From NCBI RefSeq assembly GCF_030012215.1, contig NZ_JASCXX010000031.1:1-54171 (forward strand): DNA of 54,171 bases, written 5' to 3'. The notes below the pieces were generated by a model. That model did not search any database and had not been told where the DNA came from. It worked only from the letters and a program-made list of their open reading frames with translations. Origin of the DNA: Anaerobaca lacustris (GTDB taxonomy: Bacteria; Planctomycetota; Phycisphaerae; Sedimentisphaerales; Anaerobacaceae). Numbering within the stretch: the stretch's first letter is position 1; each line of letters begins with the position of its first letter. This document shows, in pieces, positions 35,470-44,284 of the stretch. A program made the position numbers and the translations under genes.

Positions 35470-36336
35470 ATGAGAAGACACACCGTAACCAGAGCCATTC
35501 GTATCGTACTGGTCGTCCTCACGCTCGCATTCGTCGGCATCGGCGCATCCTGTATGAAGGAAGTAGCGACGGCCCGCCAGGAACCGCTCTACTCGTGCGT
35601 GGTGTTTGCCGACGACGCCTCAGAGGCCACGTTCGACGCCGGCCACGCCGACTACGCCCACCTGCTGGGCACCGCCACCCCGGAGGACATCCTGAACCAC
35701 CGACAACGGCGTCTCGGCTCTCTGGATCAGCTCAAGCAACACTACCATCGGACCTTTACCCAGGGACTGCCGCCCCTGGTCAGGGACACATTCACGCCCG
35801 ATTGGGATACGTGGGCCGAGTGGCAGGTCTTCCGCGAGAAGGTCGGCCCGGGCGACGAATTGTGGCACTTCGCGCTGCCCGCATCGGGCGCAGGCAGCCA
35901 GAGTCCACGACGCGGCTATGCGGTCGTTCGCGACGGCGAGCTGCACGCGATGCTCCTGGACCGAACCGTGGTCTTCCATGCGAGCTACGCCGACTATGAG
36001 CCGTTGTTGTGCGGGGTCGCCGACGAGGAGCAGATCGTAGCGTGGAGACGGCAGCGACTCGATTCCCTGGAAGAACTACGGCGGCACTACTGCGACCATT
36101 TCGGTCCGGATTCGACGCGGATCCTCCTGGAGGAACGCTGCCGCCTCGACGAACGCGGCGATGCGTCCACCAAGTGGGATCGCTGGCACGTCTTCGGTCG
36201 CCGGTATCGAACGGGCGATCAACTCTGGTATTTCGAATCGCCGGCCGAGACGTGGAACGGACCGCTCGGACGCTGCGGCTATCTCATCACGCGCGACGGC
36301 CGGCTCCACGCCATTCTCGTCGTCGCCATCCGTTGA
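35470..36336 (+). CDS. Exported protein with tandem internal duplication
   Basis: The product has 288 residues with an N-terminal hydrophobic leader (IVLVVLTLAFVGIGASC) that could be a signal peptide or weak lipobox. Residues 57-163 and 171-285 are two copies of one unit. They share ADY..LL, then RQRRLGSLDQLKQHY against RRQRLDSLEELRRHY, GDELWHF against GDQLWYF, and RGYAVVRDGELHAML against CGYLITRDGRLHAIL. I do not recognise the unit. It looks like a small alpha/beta fold repeated to give a pseudo-dimer. AAGGGTG lies just upstream of the ATG. tRNA-Gly lies 305 bp downstream. Confidence 0.75.
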   Translation: MRRHTVTRAIRIVLVVLTLAFVGIGASCMKEVATARQEPLYSCVVFADDASEATFDAGHADYAHLLGTATPEDILNHRQRRLGSLDQLKQHYHRTFTQGLPPLVRDTFTPDWDTWAEWQVFREKVGPGDELWHFALPASGAGSQSPRRGYAVVRDGELHAMLLDRTVVFHASYADYEPLLCGVADEEQIVAWRRQRLDSLEELRRHYCDHFGPDSTRILLEERCRLDERGDASTKWDRWHVFGRRYRTGDQLWYFESPAETWNGPLGRCGYLITRDGRLHAILVVAIR

Positions 36337-36641
36337 ACAATCGATACAGAGCGGCGAGCCCTCACAGACGCACGGACTGGACGACCTGGAACCCAGGAAG
36401 AGAAGGATATCTGCTTCAGCGTCGCCGCCTTCGTGCCGATAGACACAGCAGTCGAATCAGGCTTCGAAGGAGGGCCAGATGGTGGAGCGCCTCGGAGGGC
36501 ATTCCCGCAGATCAGCCGCCGACCGCGACGATGAGCGTCGCGCCGGCGGCCGCCTATTCCAGCAGCGAACCGTTCGGATTTTTTTGCGAAAAAAGCACTT
36601 GTCAGGCCGCAGGTGCGTAGGTATACTCCAAGCGTTTCAAT
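36337..36641. other. 305-bp gap before tRNA-Gly
   Basis: No gene can be supported. It contains the tRNA promoter near its end and a T-run flanked by A-run (TTTTTTTGCGAAAAAAG near 36580-36596). Confidence 0.5.
36599..36627 (+). promoter_or_regulatory. Promoter of tRNA-Gly
   Basis: TTGTCA (36599-36604), 17-bp spacer, TATACT (36622-36627); the tRNA begins 15 bp later. Confidence 0.65.
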
Positions 36642-36713
36642 GCGGGCGTAGCTCAGTGGTAGAGCGTCACGTTGCCAACGTGAATGTCGTGAGTTCAAAT
36701 CTCATCGCCCGCT
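36642..36713 (+). tRNA. tRNA-Gly (anticodon GCC)
   Basis: The cloverleaf is complete: acceptor GCGGGCG (36642-36648) pairs with CGCCCGC (36706-36712); the D-arm holds GCTCAGTGGTAGAGC; the anticodon stem CACG/CGTG encloses TTGCCAA; and the T-arm contains GTTCAAATC. The CCA end is not encoded and must be added afterwards. Confidence 0.95.
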
Positions 36714-36777
36714 TTTTGGGGGTTTCTCCCAGGGATGGGGCCCTTCAGACGTGTTTCGGCGTCGGGGAACCATATAG

Positions 36778-36872
36778 TATCGGCGAGTTACCGGCTAACG
36801 GGTAGTTTGGCGTTGGTCGCCGATATGCTAAGCTTGGCCGCCTGCGGCGGCCGGGCCGGACATGGCGATATC
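36778..36872 (+). ncRNA. Structured leader between tRNA-Gly and tig
   Basis: TATCGGCGA (36778-36786) pairs perfectly with TCGCCGATA (36817-36825). GGCCGCC TGC GGCGGCC (36836-36852) is a second perfect hairpin. Both precede the terminator at 36873-36907. It may be an attenuated leader of the tig-clpP operon, a processed small RNA, or the tail of the tRNA transcript. Confidence 0.35.
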
Positions 36873-36907
36873 GGGCTAAGGGAGACGTCCTCCCTGAGGC
36901 CTTTTTT
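36873..36907 (+). terminator. Rho-independent terminator upstream of tig
   Basis: GGGCTAAGGGAG (36873-36884) pairs with CTCCCTGAGGCC (36890-36901) at 10 of 12 positions across a five-base loop. Six Ts follow at 36902-36907. It lies 47 bp before the tig start. Confidence 0.65.
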
Positions 36908-36954
36908 GTTTATGGGAATCAAGCAGAATTCACCGTCTGTCTGGGAGCACTGAG

Positions 36955-38490
36955 ATGGAGGAAGAAACGAAGGACTCGACCACACCAACGAGCCAGGAGC
37001 AGGAACAGGAGCAGCCACGTACCGCCAGGAACCTCGTCACCGTCGAGGACGCCGGGCCCTGCAAGAAGAAGGTTGTCATCGAGGTTCCTGAAGAGAGCAT
37101 CAAGGAAGCCATCGACGAGCAGTACAAAGAACTGAGCCGCGACGCTGTCCTGCCGGGCTTCCGCAAGGGTCGGGCCCCCCGCCGTCTCCTGGAGAAACGA
37201 TTCGGCAAAGAGACGAACGAGCAGATCAAGCTCAAGCTCCTGGCCGAGGCCAGCGAGGCCGCCATCAAAGACAAAGAGCTGGACATCCTCGGCGATCCCG
37301 ACATCGACTTCGAGAAGGTCGAGCTTCCGGCTACCGGCCCGATGAAGTTCGAGTTCGAGGCCGAGGTTCGGCCCGAGTTCGAGCTGCCCGGTCTTGAGAA
37401 GATCCCGGTCAAGCGCGAAACGCTGGCGATCACCGACGATCAGATCGATCGCGAGGTCGATCAACTGCGCCGCTACGCCGGCGTCTGGGCCCCACGCGAA
37501 GAAGGCACCGTTGAGGCGGACGACCAGATCATCGCCGACGTGCTGCTCAAGCCCGAGTTGACCGAAGAAGAGAAGGCCAAGCAGGCCGAAGCCGCCGAGA
37601 AGGCCGAAAGGGGTGAGGAGCCGGAAGAGGGCCAGGTGCTCGAAGCCGAGACCAAGCTGGACAATGCGGAGATCTTCATCCGCTCGCAAGGCTTCGTCGG
37701 GGCCATCCCTGTCGAGAAGCTCGACGAATGGCTCGTCGGCGCCAAGGTCGGGGACACCAGGACGACCACCGTCGAAGTGCCCAAGACCTACTTCCGCGAA
37801 GAGTATCGCGGCCGAAAGGTCGAGGTCGAGGTCACCATCAAGGAAGTCAAGTATCTCAAGCCCGCCGAGATCAACGAGCAGTTCCTCGGTCGCTATGGAG
37901 CTGAGAGTGAAGCGGACCTTCGCGAACTGATTCAGGACAATTTGCAGCAACGTCAGGAAGCCCGCATCCGCGAGGACATGAGCGAGCAGATCTACCAGCA
38001 TCTGCTCCGGAACACCGATTTCGATCTGCCGCTGGACATCGTCGCCCGTCAGGCGGGCACGATCCTGCAGCGCCAGTACATCAACCTCCTGCAGCGGGGC
38101 CTGTCCCGCCAGCAGGTCGAGGAGCAGATGGAACAGCTTCGCGCCGGCAGCGAGGAGCAGGCCAAAGAGCAGCTCAAGACCTTCTTCATCATGGACAAAG
38201 TGGCCGATAAACTGGAGATCGAGGTCACGGAGGAAGAAATCAACGGGCACATCGCCCAGATCGCCATCCAGCGGGGACAGCGCCCGGAGAAGATGAAGGA
38301 GCAAATGGAGCGGGACGGCTCGCTGGCCCAGTTCCGCATGGACGTTCGCCAGAACAAATGTATAAACAAGCTCCTCGAAACAGCCGATATCACCGAACAA
38401 GAGGCCCAGGCAACCGAAGCCAAGCCCAAGAAGGCCAGGAAGACCGCCAAGAAACCGGCAGAGGATCAGGCTGAGAACAAAGACCAGTAG
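36955..38490 (+). CDS. tig: Trigger factor, ribosome-associated chaperone
   Basis: The product has 511 residues, longer than the ~430-450 usual for the family. The ribosome-docking signature is present as GFRKGRAPRRLLEKRFG (68-84). The FKBP-like PPIase domain follows (about 175-300). It is interrupted by a highly charged Glu/Lys/Ala insert near 200-225 (EEEKAKQAEAAEKAERGEEP). The C-terminal helical chaperone arms run to about 475 and end in a Lys/Ala/Glu-rich tail. An acidic, Gln-rich N-terminal extension of about 25 residues precedes the docking domain. It is followed 11 bp later by clpP, the classic tig-clpP order, so nascent-chain folding and degradation are coexpressed. Confidence 0.95.
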   Translation: MEEETKDSTTPTSQEQEQEQPRTARNLVTVEDAGPCKKKVVIEVPEESIKEAIDEQYKELSRDAVLPGFRKGRAPRRLLEKRFGKETNEQIKLKLLAEASEAAIKDKELDILGDPDIDFEKVELPATGPMKFEFEAEVRPEFELPGLEKIPVKRETLAITDDQIDREVDQLRRYAGVWAPREEGTVEADDQIIADVLLKPELTEEEKAKQAEAAEKAERGEEPEEGQVLEAETKLDNAEIFIRSQGFVGAIPVEKLDEWLVGAKVGDTRTTTVEVPKTYFREEYRGRKVEVEVTIKEVKYLKPAEINEQFLGRYGAESEADLRELIQDNLQQRQEARIREDMSEQIYQHLLRNTDFDLPLDIVARQAGTILQRQYINLLQRGLSRQQVEEQMEQLRAGSEEQAKEQLKTFFIMDKVADKLEIEVTEEEINGHIAQIAIQRGQRPEKMKEQMERDGSLAQFRMDVRQNKCINKLLETADITEQEAQATEAKPKKARKTAKKPAEDQAENKDQ

Positions 38491-38501
38491 AGGGATACCG
38501 C

Positions 38502-39209
38502 ATGTCCATAGAGCACCCAGTGAGACCCTTCGCCAGCTACAACGACGCCTACAGCCAGTATGGCGGCGGCCAGTACCAGCGCTATCGTCAGATGAGTCTG
38601 GACGACATGCTGCTGGAGAACCGGATCGTGTTCTTGATCGGTGAGATCAACTACGCCCGGGCCGCCGAAGTCATCATGAAGATGCTGTATCTGGACAATC
38701 TCAAGCGTGGTCGGGAGATCAGCCTCTACGTCAACTCGCCGGGCGGGACGGTCGACGACACCATGGCCATTTACGACACGATTCGGTTCGTGGGCTCGCC
38801 GGTGGCGACCTACTGCATCGGCCGGGCCCAATCCGGCGGTGCGCTGGTCCTCGCAGCCGGAACCAAAGGCAGCCGATACGCCCTGCCCCACGCCAAGATC
38901 ATGCTTCACCAGCCCTGGGGCGGCGTCACCGGGCAGGCCTCGGACATCAAGATCCAGGCCGAAGAAATCCTCAAGTCCAAGAAGGCCCTCGCCGAGATCT
39001 TCGCCAAGCACACCGGCCAGCCCGTAGGGAAGATCATCGAGGAGACCGAGCGAGATCGCTATATGAGCGCGCAGGAGGCCAAGGACTATGGCCTGATCGA
39101 CGAGGTGCTCCAGGAGGACGAGAAGAAGGACCAGGCGCCTGCCGCCGACGACAAGGGCGGCAAGGACACGCACAAAACAGACACAACATCGTCGGACGAC
39201 AAGGGCTGA
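38502..39209 (+). CDS. clpP: ATP-dependent Clp protease proteolytic subunit, first copy
   Basis: The product has 235 residues. The catalytic triad is complete: Ser111 (GRAQSGGAL, where most ClpPs have AASMGA), His136 ([10 protein letters not shown]) and Asp185 ([12 protein letters not shown]). The N-terminal ~30 residues ([18 protein letters not shown]) are unusual and may be a propeptide. The C-terminus is a charged tail of about 30 residues (Asp/Lys-rich) that may modulate docking of Clp ATPases. The Ser-Gly-Gly context and the divergent N-terminus set it apart from the next gene and suggest the two subunits form distinct or mixed rings. Confidence 0.95.
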   Translation: MSIEHPVRPFASYNDAYSQYGGGQYQRYRQMSLDDMLLENRIVFLIGEINYARAAEVIMKMLYLDNLKRGREISLYVNSPGGTVDDTMAIYDTIRFVGSPVATYCIGRAQSGGALVLAAGTKGSRYALPHAKIMLHQPWGGVTGQASDIKIQAEEILKSKKALAEIFAKHTGQPVGKIIEETERDRYMSAQEAKDYGLIDEVLQEDEKKDQAPAADDKGGKDTHKTDTTSSDDKG

Positions 39210-39246
39210 CCGATCGCCGACTCTGACCAGCGAAGGAAAGACACAG

Positions 39247-39891
39247 ATGGCTGTGAATGAGCAATTAGTGCCTATCGTTATCGAGAAGACCGGTCGCGGC
39301 GAGCGGGCCTACGACATCTACTCCCGGCTCCTGAAGGATCGGATCATCTTTCTGGGCGGCCCGGTCAACGACGCCGTGGCCAATCTGATGATCGCGCAGA
39401 TGCTGTTCCTCAGCAACGAAGACAGCAAGAGCGACATCCACTTCTACATCAATTCCCCCGGCGGGTCGATCACCGCGGGACTGGCGATCTACGACACCAT
39501 GCAGTTCCTTCGCTGCGACGTCGCCACCTACTGCGTCGGCCAGGCCGCCAGCATGGGCGCCGTGCTGCTGGCCGGCGGCCACGCGGACAAGCGATTCCTG
39601 CTGAGCAACAACCGCGTGCTGCTGCACCAGCCCCACATCATGGGTGTTATGGAAGGACCGGCCACCGATCTCGACATCGAGGCCCAGGAGATCCTCCGCC
39701 TGCGCAGCCGCCTGTACGACATCCTCGCCAAACACACGGGCCAGACGCCCGAGAAGATCGAAAAGGACTGCGACCGAAACCTCTGGCTCGGCGCCGAAGA
39801 ATCCATCGAGTACGGACTGGCCGACCGGATCCTCCAGAAGGCACCGGAGATTGTCAAAGACCGTGAGAAGGATGACGACGACGAAAAGTAG
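39247..39891 (+). CDS. clpP: ATP-dependent Clp protease proteolytic subunit, second copy
   Basis: The product has 214 residues and is the more canonical ClpP: Ser102 in [14 protein letters not shown], His127 in [10 protein letters not shown] and Asp176 in [14 protein letters not shown] complete the triad. [20 protein letters not shown] is the oxyanion-hole region. It lies 37 bp after the first clpP with GAAGGA as ribosome site, and its last 20 bp overlap the start of the lipoprotein gene. No clpX is seen in this window. Confidence 0.96.
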   Translation: MAVNEQLVPIVIEKTGRGERAYDIYSRLLKDRIIFLGGPVNDAVANLMIAQMLFLSNEDSKSDIHFYINSPGGSITAGLAIYDTMQFLRCDVATYCVGQAASMGAVLLAGGHADKRFLLSNNRVLLHQPHIMGVMEGPATDLDIEAQEILRLRSRLYDILAKHTGQTPEKIEKDCDRNLWLGAEESIEYGLADRILQKAPEIVKDREKDDDDEK

Positions 39892-40558
39892 TCCCCGGCT
39901 CTCACGCAATCGTGCGAGAGGCCATGGATCGAAAGGCCGCAGCGTCCTGGCCTGCGGCCTCGCGGTCGTCGGCTTGGCGTCTGTGCTCCTGGGCGGCTGT
40001 GGGATCGGCAGCGAGCGTAAGAGCCCGGCCGAGATCAAGACGCAGCAGATCGCGCGAGAGAAGACCGAGCTGATGCGCGACCTCCAGCAAACCCGGGCGG
40101 AGAACGTGCAACTGGCCGAGCAGATCAAGGCCCTCTCGGCCCTCGGCCCCGACAAACGCGCCAATCTCTACGAACTCAAGCGGGTCCGAATCACCCGCTA
40201 CAGTAACTTCTACGACAAGAACGACGACGGCAAACGGGAGAAGCTGATCGTCTATGTCGAGCCCATCGACACCGTGGGTGACGCCATCAAGGCCGCCGGT
40301 ACGGTGGACGTGCAACTGTGGAATCTCAACAACCTCAATGGCGAAGCCCTGCTGGGACAGTGGCGGGTCGAGCCAAACGAGTTGCGGAAGCTCTGGTACG
40401 ACACGTTGGTTTCGGCCAGCTACCGTCTGACGTTTGACGCGCCGCAGGAGTTGGACGTTCTGGCCGAGCCGCTCACCGTCAAGGTGACGTTCACCGACTA
40501 TCTGACCGGTGAGATCTTCCGGGATCAATACGCCATCGATCCCCGCATCCACCATTAG
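39872..40558 (+). CDS. Lipoprotein with coiled-coil segment
   Basis: The product has 228 residues. The start at 39872 overlaps the clpP end, suggesting coupling. A basic n-region and hydrophobic core end in VLLGGC; Cys43 is probably lipidated. A predicted coiled coil ([30 protein letters not shown], in two parts over about 55-90) precedes a beta domain ([29 protein letters not shown], about 98-126, and later [12 protein letters not shown]). A similar long-range pattern is common in planctomycete envelope lipoproteins. Its function is unknown. It converges on pgeF with a four-base overlap of stops. Confidence 0.75.
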   Translation: MTTTKSSPRLSRNRARGHGSKGRSVLACGLAVVGLASVLLGGCGIGSERKSPAEIKTQQIAREKTELMRDLQQTRAENVQLAEQIKALSALGPDKRANLYELKRVRITRYSNFYDKNDDGKREKLIVYVEPIDTVGDAIKAAGTVDVQLWNLNNLNGEALLGQWRVEPNELRKLWYDTLVSASYRLTFDAPQELDVLAEPLTVKVTFTDYLTGEIFRDQYAIDPRIHH

Positions 40559-41352
40559 TCAGGCCGCAGTCCGATCACGGCGGCGAACCGTCCGGCCGAT
40601 TCTCCCTCCCTCCGGTGACTGGGAAACACATCATTGCGACATAGCGTGCACAGCCCCGCGACATGGATGGACGACGATGGGACGCCGGCCCGGATGAGAG
40701 CGTCGGCATTGGCTGCCCAGAGATCGAAGTGGTCCTTGCCACGCGGCCCGGGGCCAAAGAACGTCGCGGCGCGTGAACCGATCTCCCGAACCGCCACGGC
40801 ACGAACCTCATCGCCTACCTCATAGCACTCCGGCCCCGCCGACGGACAGATGCACGCGACCAGATCGCCTGGAACACAACCGCATTCGACCATAGTCCGC
40901 ACGACGTTCGGGACGATCCCGGCGACCGTGGCCCGCCACGACGCATGGGCGAAGCCGACGGCCCGCTGCCGCCGATCGGCGATCAACACGATCGGGCAGT
41001 CGCCGCTCTTGCCGAGCAGCGCCAGCGACCGATTCGTCGTGACCAACCCATCGCCCCGCCCGGCCTGGCCGCCTGTGTCGCAGACGAGCACATCGCCCCC
41101 ATGAACCTGTTCGAGAAAGGCAGCATCGTCCAGATCGAGAAACCGGGCGATTTCGCGGCCGACGGCGCCCGTTTCGTGGCGAATCCGATCGACGTCCGGC
41201 CCCTGGCGAGTCGTGACAAGATGCGGAACACCCGCCGCCTCCAACGCCGCAAAACGGCCGACTCGCCAGCCGTTGGAAGCCCATTCCAGTCGGAAGGCAC
41301 CGTCCGAACTCAACGAAGCTTCAAGACTCGGAGGTTGCTTCCTGCCGATCAT
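40555..41352 (-). CDS. pgeF: Laccase-domain protein (PgeF / YfiH / LACC1 family)
   Basis: From ATG 41352 the product is 265 residues, normal for the family. The metal-binding His/Cys set is visible: His in EQVHGGD, Cys in GDCPIVLIAD, His in GFAHASWRATVAG, and Cys in ICPSAGPECYEVG. Members act as purine nucleoside phosphorylase/adenosine deaminase, and in E. coli PgeF removes wrong peptidoglycan precursors. A longer in-frame start (41547) is rejected because it would overlap a complete upstream small gene. The start overlaps that gene by 32 bp, so translation is probably coupled. Confidence 0.9.
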   Translation of the reverse strand: MIGRKQPPSLEASLSSDGAFRLEWASNGWRVGRFAALEAAGVPHLVTTRQGPDVDRIRHETGAVGREIARFLDLDDAAFLEQVHGGDVLVCDTGGQAGRGDGLVTTNRSLALLGKSGDCPIVLIADRRQRAVGFAHASWRATVAGIVPNVVRTMVECGCVPGDLVACICPSAGPECYEVGDEVRAVAVREIGSRAATFFGPGPRGKDHFDLWAANADALIRAGVPSSSIHVAGLCTLCRNDVFPSHRREGESAGRFAAVIGLRPD

Positions 41353-41488
41353 CGTCTTCCGGTGCTTCCTGAGCCTCACTGCCCTCGGGGTCGCTCTTGG
41401 CCAGCTTGCGCTGCAGCTTCTCCTCCTTCTTCTTCTTTTTGGCGATTTCCCGGCCACGTTTTGCGAACTTGTAGTTGTCTCTTGCCAA
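41321..41488 (-). CDS. Small Lys-rich conserved protein
   Basis: A 55-residue product starts at a TTG (41488) six bases after AAGGAG; a GTG three bases upstream is possible. The sequence MARDNYKFAKRGREIAKKKK continues with KKEEKLQRKLAKSD and an acidic tail. The opening resembles a short, widespread uncharacterised family beginning MAR(D/N)NY.F.KR.RE(L/I)AKKKKKEEK. It is basic in the first half and acidic in the second, with no signal peptide, so it is probably cytoplasmic and nucleic-acid-associated. It overlaps pgeF in another frame. Confidence 0.75.
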   Translation of the reverse strand: MARDNYKFAKRGREIAKKKKKEEKLQRKLAKSDPEGSEAQEAPEDDDRQEATSES

Positions 41489-41649
41489 CACGATCTCCTT
41501 GCTCCGGCCTGGCCGGCTTCAATCTCACTGCACAAACGGGGTATCAAACCTGACCGACAAACGGACGGTCCACCCGTACATACTTCATCTCGAGGCGAAA
41601 GTCATGGCATTTGTGCCAATTCTTCCCGGCGCCGTCGCGTCCGTATCCA

Positions 41650-44097
41650 TCAGAGACGCTGATCGTCTTCGAGCAGCCGCGTGCGGAGACCGTCGTAGTC
41701 CACGTCTTGAACGGCACAGGCCGCGTCGATGGCTTGTGCGGCGGCGGTGGCGGCACTGTGGCCGAGGATCATGAACACCGGCTCCATGCGAATCGATCCG
41801 AATGCGATGTGCGAGCTGGACACGCAGACGGGGACGAGCAGGTTTTCGCACTCATCCTTCTTCGGGCACAGCGCGCCGTAGGCAATGCGATAGGGCTCCG
41901 GCGGGCTGACGCCGATATCGCCCTCGTTCTGCACATACCCGTCAGGCTTGACGTACCGCCGCACGTTGTGCGAATCCAACGTATACGACCCCATCCCCAC
42001 CGGCTGCGGGACCGGCCGTTTGCAGAGCACGTCGTTCTCGGTCATGACGTATTCGCCGATCATCCGGCGCGATTCGCGGACGTAGAGCTGGTGCGGCCAA
42101 TGGCCGTTGTCGCCAAACTCGTCCTTGGCCAGACCCCACTGCTGCATCCTCTCCTGAACGTCGGCGGGCACCCTCGGATCGTTGGCGATGAAGTACATCA
42201 GGCCCTTCTGATAGGTCTCGTGCTCCGCGACGATCTCGCGGCGGCGCTCGTACGAGCCGTCCGGATAGTCGTAGTTGTACCCGATGTTGTCGGTGCTGAA
42301 CGGGCCGTGGTTATTCGTATCAGTCTTGCGGTTGGGGATCGGGTCGAATTTGTGGAAGGTCTCCCGCCAGCCCGTGTCGAAGACCCGCAGCAGCAGCTCG
42401 TACTGACCGGGGTCGTAGCCATCGGGCCTGGGGAAAGGCACGCGGTTCTCCGGCACGTTCGTCAGGCACATGCGAAAGCAATACGCCTGGACGCGATGAT
42501 CGGCCTGACCCTTTTCGCCCGGGTCTTCGCCCGAGATGCGAGGCAGCAGACCACTGGACGGATCGCCCGGCACCACGTAGGGATCGACCGGCTCCATGAA
42601 CCAATGCCGGTGGTGCAGGACGCCGACCTGAACGCCGTTCCACATCTCGTTGTATTGGCTGTTGGCCTCGCGCCCGACGTGATACGAGACGCCGGCCGAG
42701 GCCATCAGGTCGCCCTCGTACGTCGCGTCGATGAACATCCGCCCGTGGAAGGTCCGGCCGCTGAGCATCGAGATCGACTCGATCCGACCGCCGGCCTTTC
42801 GCACGCCATGCGCGCGGTCCAGCCACTCGTCGCGATAGACCGGAATCTCGTGCTCGGCGATGAGGTCTTCGAAGACCTTCTCGGCGACGTGTGGCTCGAA
42901 GATCCACATCGTGCGTTCGGCCCCGTCGATAGCGGGCGTGCCCTGTCCACGATTGCCGTACTCGGATCGCTTCTGCCATTTCCAGGCGTCGTCCTGCTGA
43001 TACTGCCGCCAGATGCGATGGTAGAACTGACGCGCCAGGCCGCCGATGACCTCCTTGCGGCCGGTGTCGGTCCAGCCCAGCCCGCCCGACGACAGCCCGC
43101 CGAGGTGCTTGTCGGGGCCCACGAGCACGACCGATTTACCCATCCGCACCGCCTGCACGGCGGCGATCACGCCGGCCGAGGTACCGCCATAGACCACTAC
43201 GTCGGCCTCGTGTGCCATGGGCCCGATGTACTGTTTGGCGACGACGACGTTGTCGATAAAGAGATGGTCGTCACTGCGGGCCGACCATGTGCCGCCGTGG
43301 TAGAGGTTGATCCAGATGGACTGGATCTTCAGCTCGGCCACGTCGCGCATGCGGATGTCGGTCTTCTCGAAGGCGAGCCTGCCATCGACCCAGCCCCGCA
43401 AGACGCCGTCGTTCTGTCCCGGCGTGTTGAGTCTGGCGTATTGCTCGATGCAGTACCAGCGGTTGTTCTCCAGGTCGCCCAGGCCGTCCCGCTCCCAGAT
43501 CCAACTGTTGCCGTATCGGCCCTTCATGTCCGCATGGTAGCAGTAGAACCCGATCGGGGTCGTGCCGTCTCGCTGCCCGTTGAACTGCCCGCGAGCGGAC
43601 CATCCGTTGCGTCCGTCGCTGGGCCGACCGCCCCATCCGCCCCGGCCGTACGTGCCGCCGATGCCGGGCAGCTTGCCCCCCCGCGCGGGGTCCCAGTCGC
43701 TGCCAAACCTCAGGTAGTAGCGAAAGTAGACCTCCTCCGGCTCGTGGCCAAGCTTCTTCTTGAAGTCGTATTCAATGCTGGCGCCGTAATGCTCGCCCTG
43801 GGGCACCTTGATTCGCAGCGCCTTGCCGCGCAGGGGCTGGAACGCCCGTTCCTCGTCCTCCGCAACCACGCTGACGGTCGGCCGGTTGCCCCCGGCGAAA
43901 TCCTGGCGCCAGGCGTCGGACTCGAAATCGGCCGCAACAACGACATCCGGATCGTTCCCGATGCCCTCGTCTCCGGGGTATCTCGCCGCAAGCCCCTTTC
44001 CAATAGGAACTTGCAGTGCAGCCGCAACTGGAGCGACGCAGAAACAGATGAACCCCGACACCAGGGCGACAGTCTTGAGACGGTTCCACATGAACAT
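41650..44097 (-). CDS. Polysaccharide-lyase-like domain fused to FAD-dependent oxidoreductase
   Basis: From ATG 44097 (AAAGG six bases upstream) the product is 815 residues with a signal peptide (LKTVALVSGFICFCVAPVAA). Other starts at 44103 and 44091 are close. The N-terminal part (about 30-295) looks like a PL14-type jelly-roll polysaccharide lyase domain (EEVYFRYYLRFGSDWDP, GKLPGIGG, NRWYCIEQYARLNTPG, GWVDGRLAFEK). From about residue 300 it is a FAD_oxidored protein. Its dinucleotide site is DVVVYGGTSAGVIAAVQAVRMG, read as VVYGGTSAGV and following, with LGGLSSGGLGWTD and FIDATYEGDLMASAGVSYHVGRE. The C-terminal DYDGLRTRLLEDDQ is typical of this exported family. It presumably binds or cleaves a glycan and oxidises a sugar. 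LysR lies divergently upstream. Confidence 0.8.
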   Translation of the reverse strand: MFMWNRLKTVALVSGFICFCVAPVAAALQVPIGKGLAARYPGDEGIGNDPDVVVAADFESDAWRQDFAGGNRPTVSVVAEDEERAFQPLRGKALRIKVPQGEHYGASIEYDFKKKLGHEPEEVYFRYYLRFGSDWDPARGGKLPGIGGTYGRGGWGGRPSDGRNGWSARGQFNGQRDGTTPIGFYCYHADMKGRYGNSWIWERDGLGDLENNRWYCIEQYARLNTPGQNDGVLRGWVDGRLAFEKTDIRMRDVAELKIQSIWINLYHGGTWSARSDDHLFIDNVVVAKQYIGPMAHEADVVVYGGTSAGVIAAVQAVRMGKSVVLVGPDKHLGGLSSGGLGWTDTGRKEVIGGLARQFYHRIWRQYQQDDAWKWQKRSEYGNRGQGTPAIDGAERTMWIFEPHVAEKVFEDLIAEHEIPVYRDEWLDRAHGVRKAGGRIESISMLSGRTFHGRMFIDATYEGDLMASAGVSYHVGREANSQYNEMWNGVQVGVLHHRHWFMEPVDPYVVPGDPSSGLLPRISGEDPGEKGQADHRVQAYCFRMCLTNVPENRVPFPRPDGYDPGQYELLLRVFDTGWRETFHKFDPIPNRKTDTNNHGPFSTDNIGYNYDYPDGSYERRREIVAEHETYQKGLMYFIANDPRVPADVQERMQQWGLAKDEFGDNGHWPHQLYVRESRRMIGEYVMTENDVLCKRPVPQPVGMGSYTLDSHNVRRYVKPDGYVQNEGDIGVSPPEPYRIAYGALCPKKDECENLLVPVCVSSSHIAFGSIRMEPVFMILGHSAATAAAQAIDAACAVQDVDYDGLRTRLLEDDQRL

Positions 44098-44284
44098 GGC
44101 CATCCTTTCCGTGTAAGCGGTTTTCCCGGTGGTCGTTCGTTTCCGACACCGTTCCGGGGCGAGCTGCCAACGATTATACACATTCATCGGGCCGTGTCTG
44201 TGGCCGTATCCAAGACAACTGCAGCTTCGCCCGAATCGTTCGCCTGGTCCGGTCTGGCCGGCTGATTCCTCACGGAGGATTCCG

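Noticed and set aside
36919-38400. Minus-strand open frame of 493 codons, Leu/Asp-rich
   Set aside because: Antisense to trigger factor; its composition simply mirrors the Glu/Lys-rich codons of tig.
41611-44265. Long plus-strand open frame (884 codons) across the lyase-oxidoreductase region
   Set aside because: It lies antisense to a gene with clear domain motifs, has Arg/Val/His-rich shadow composition, and has no ribosome site. GC-rich genes routinely leave such frames open.
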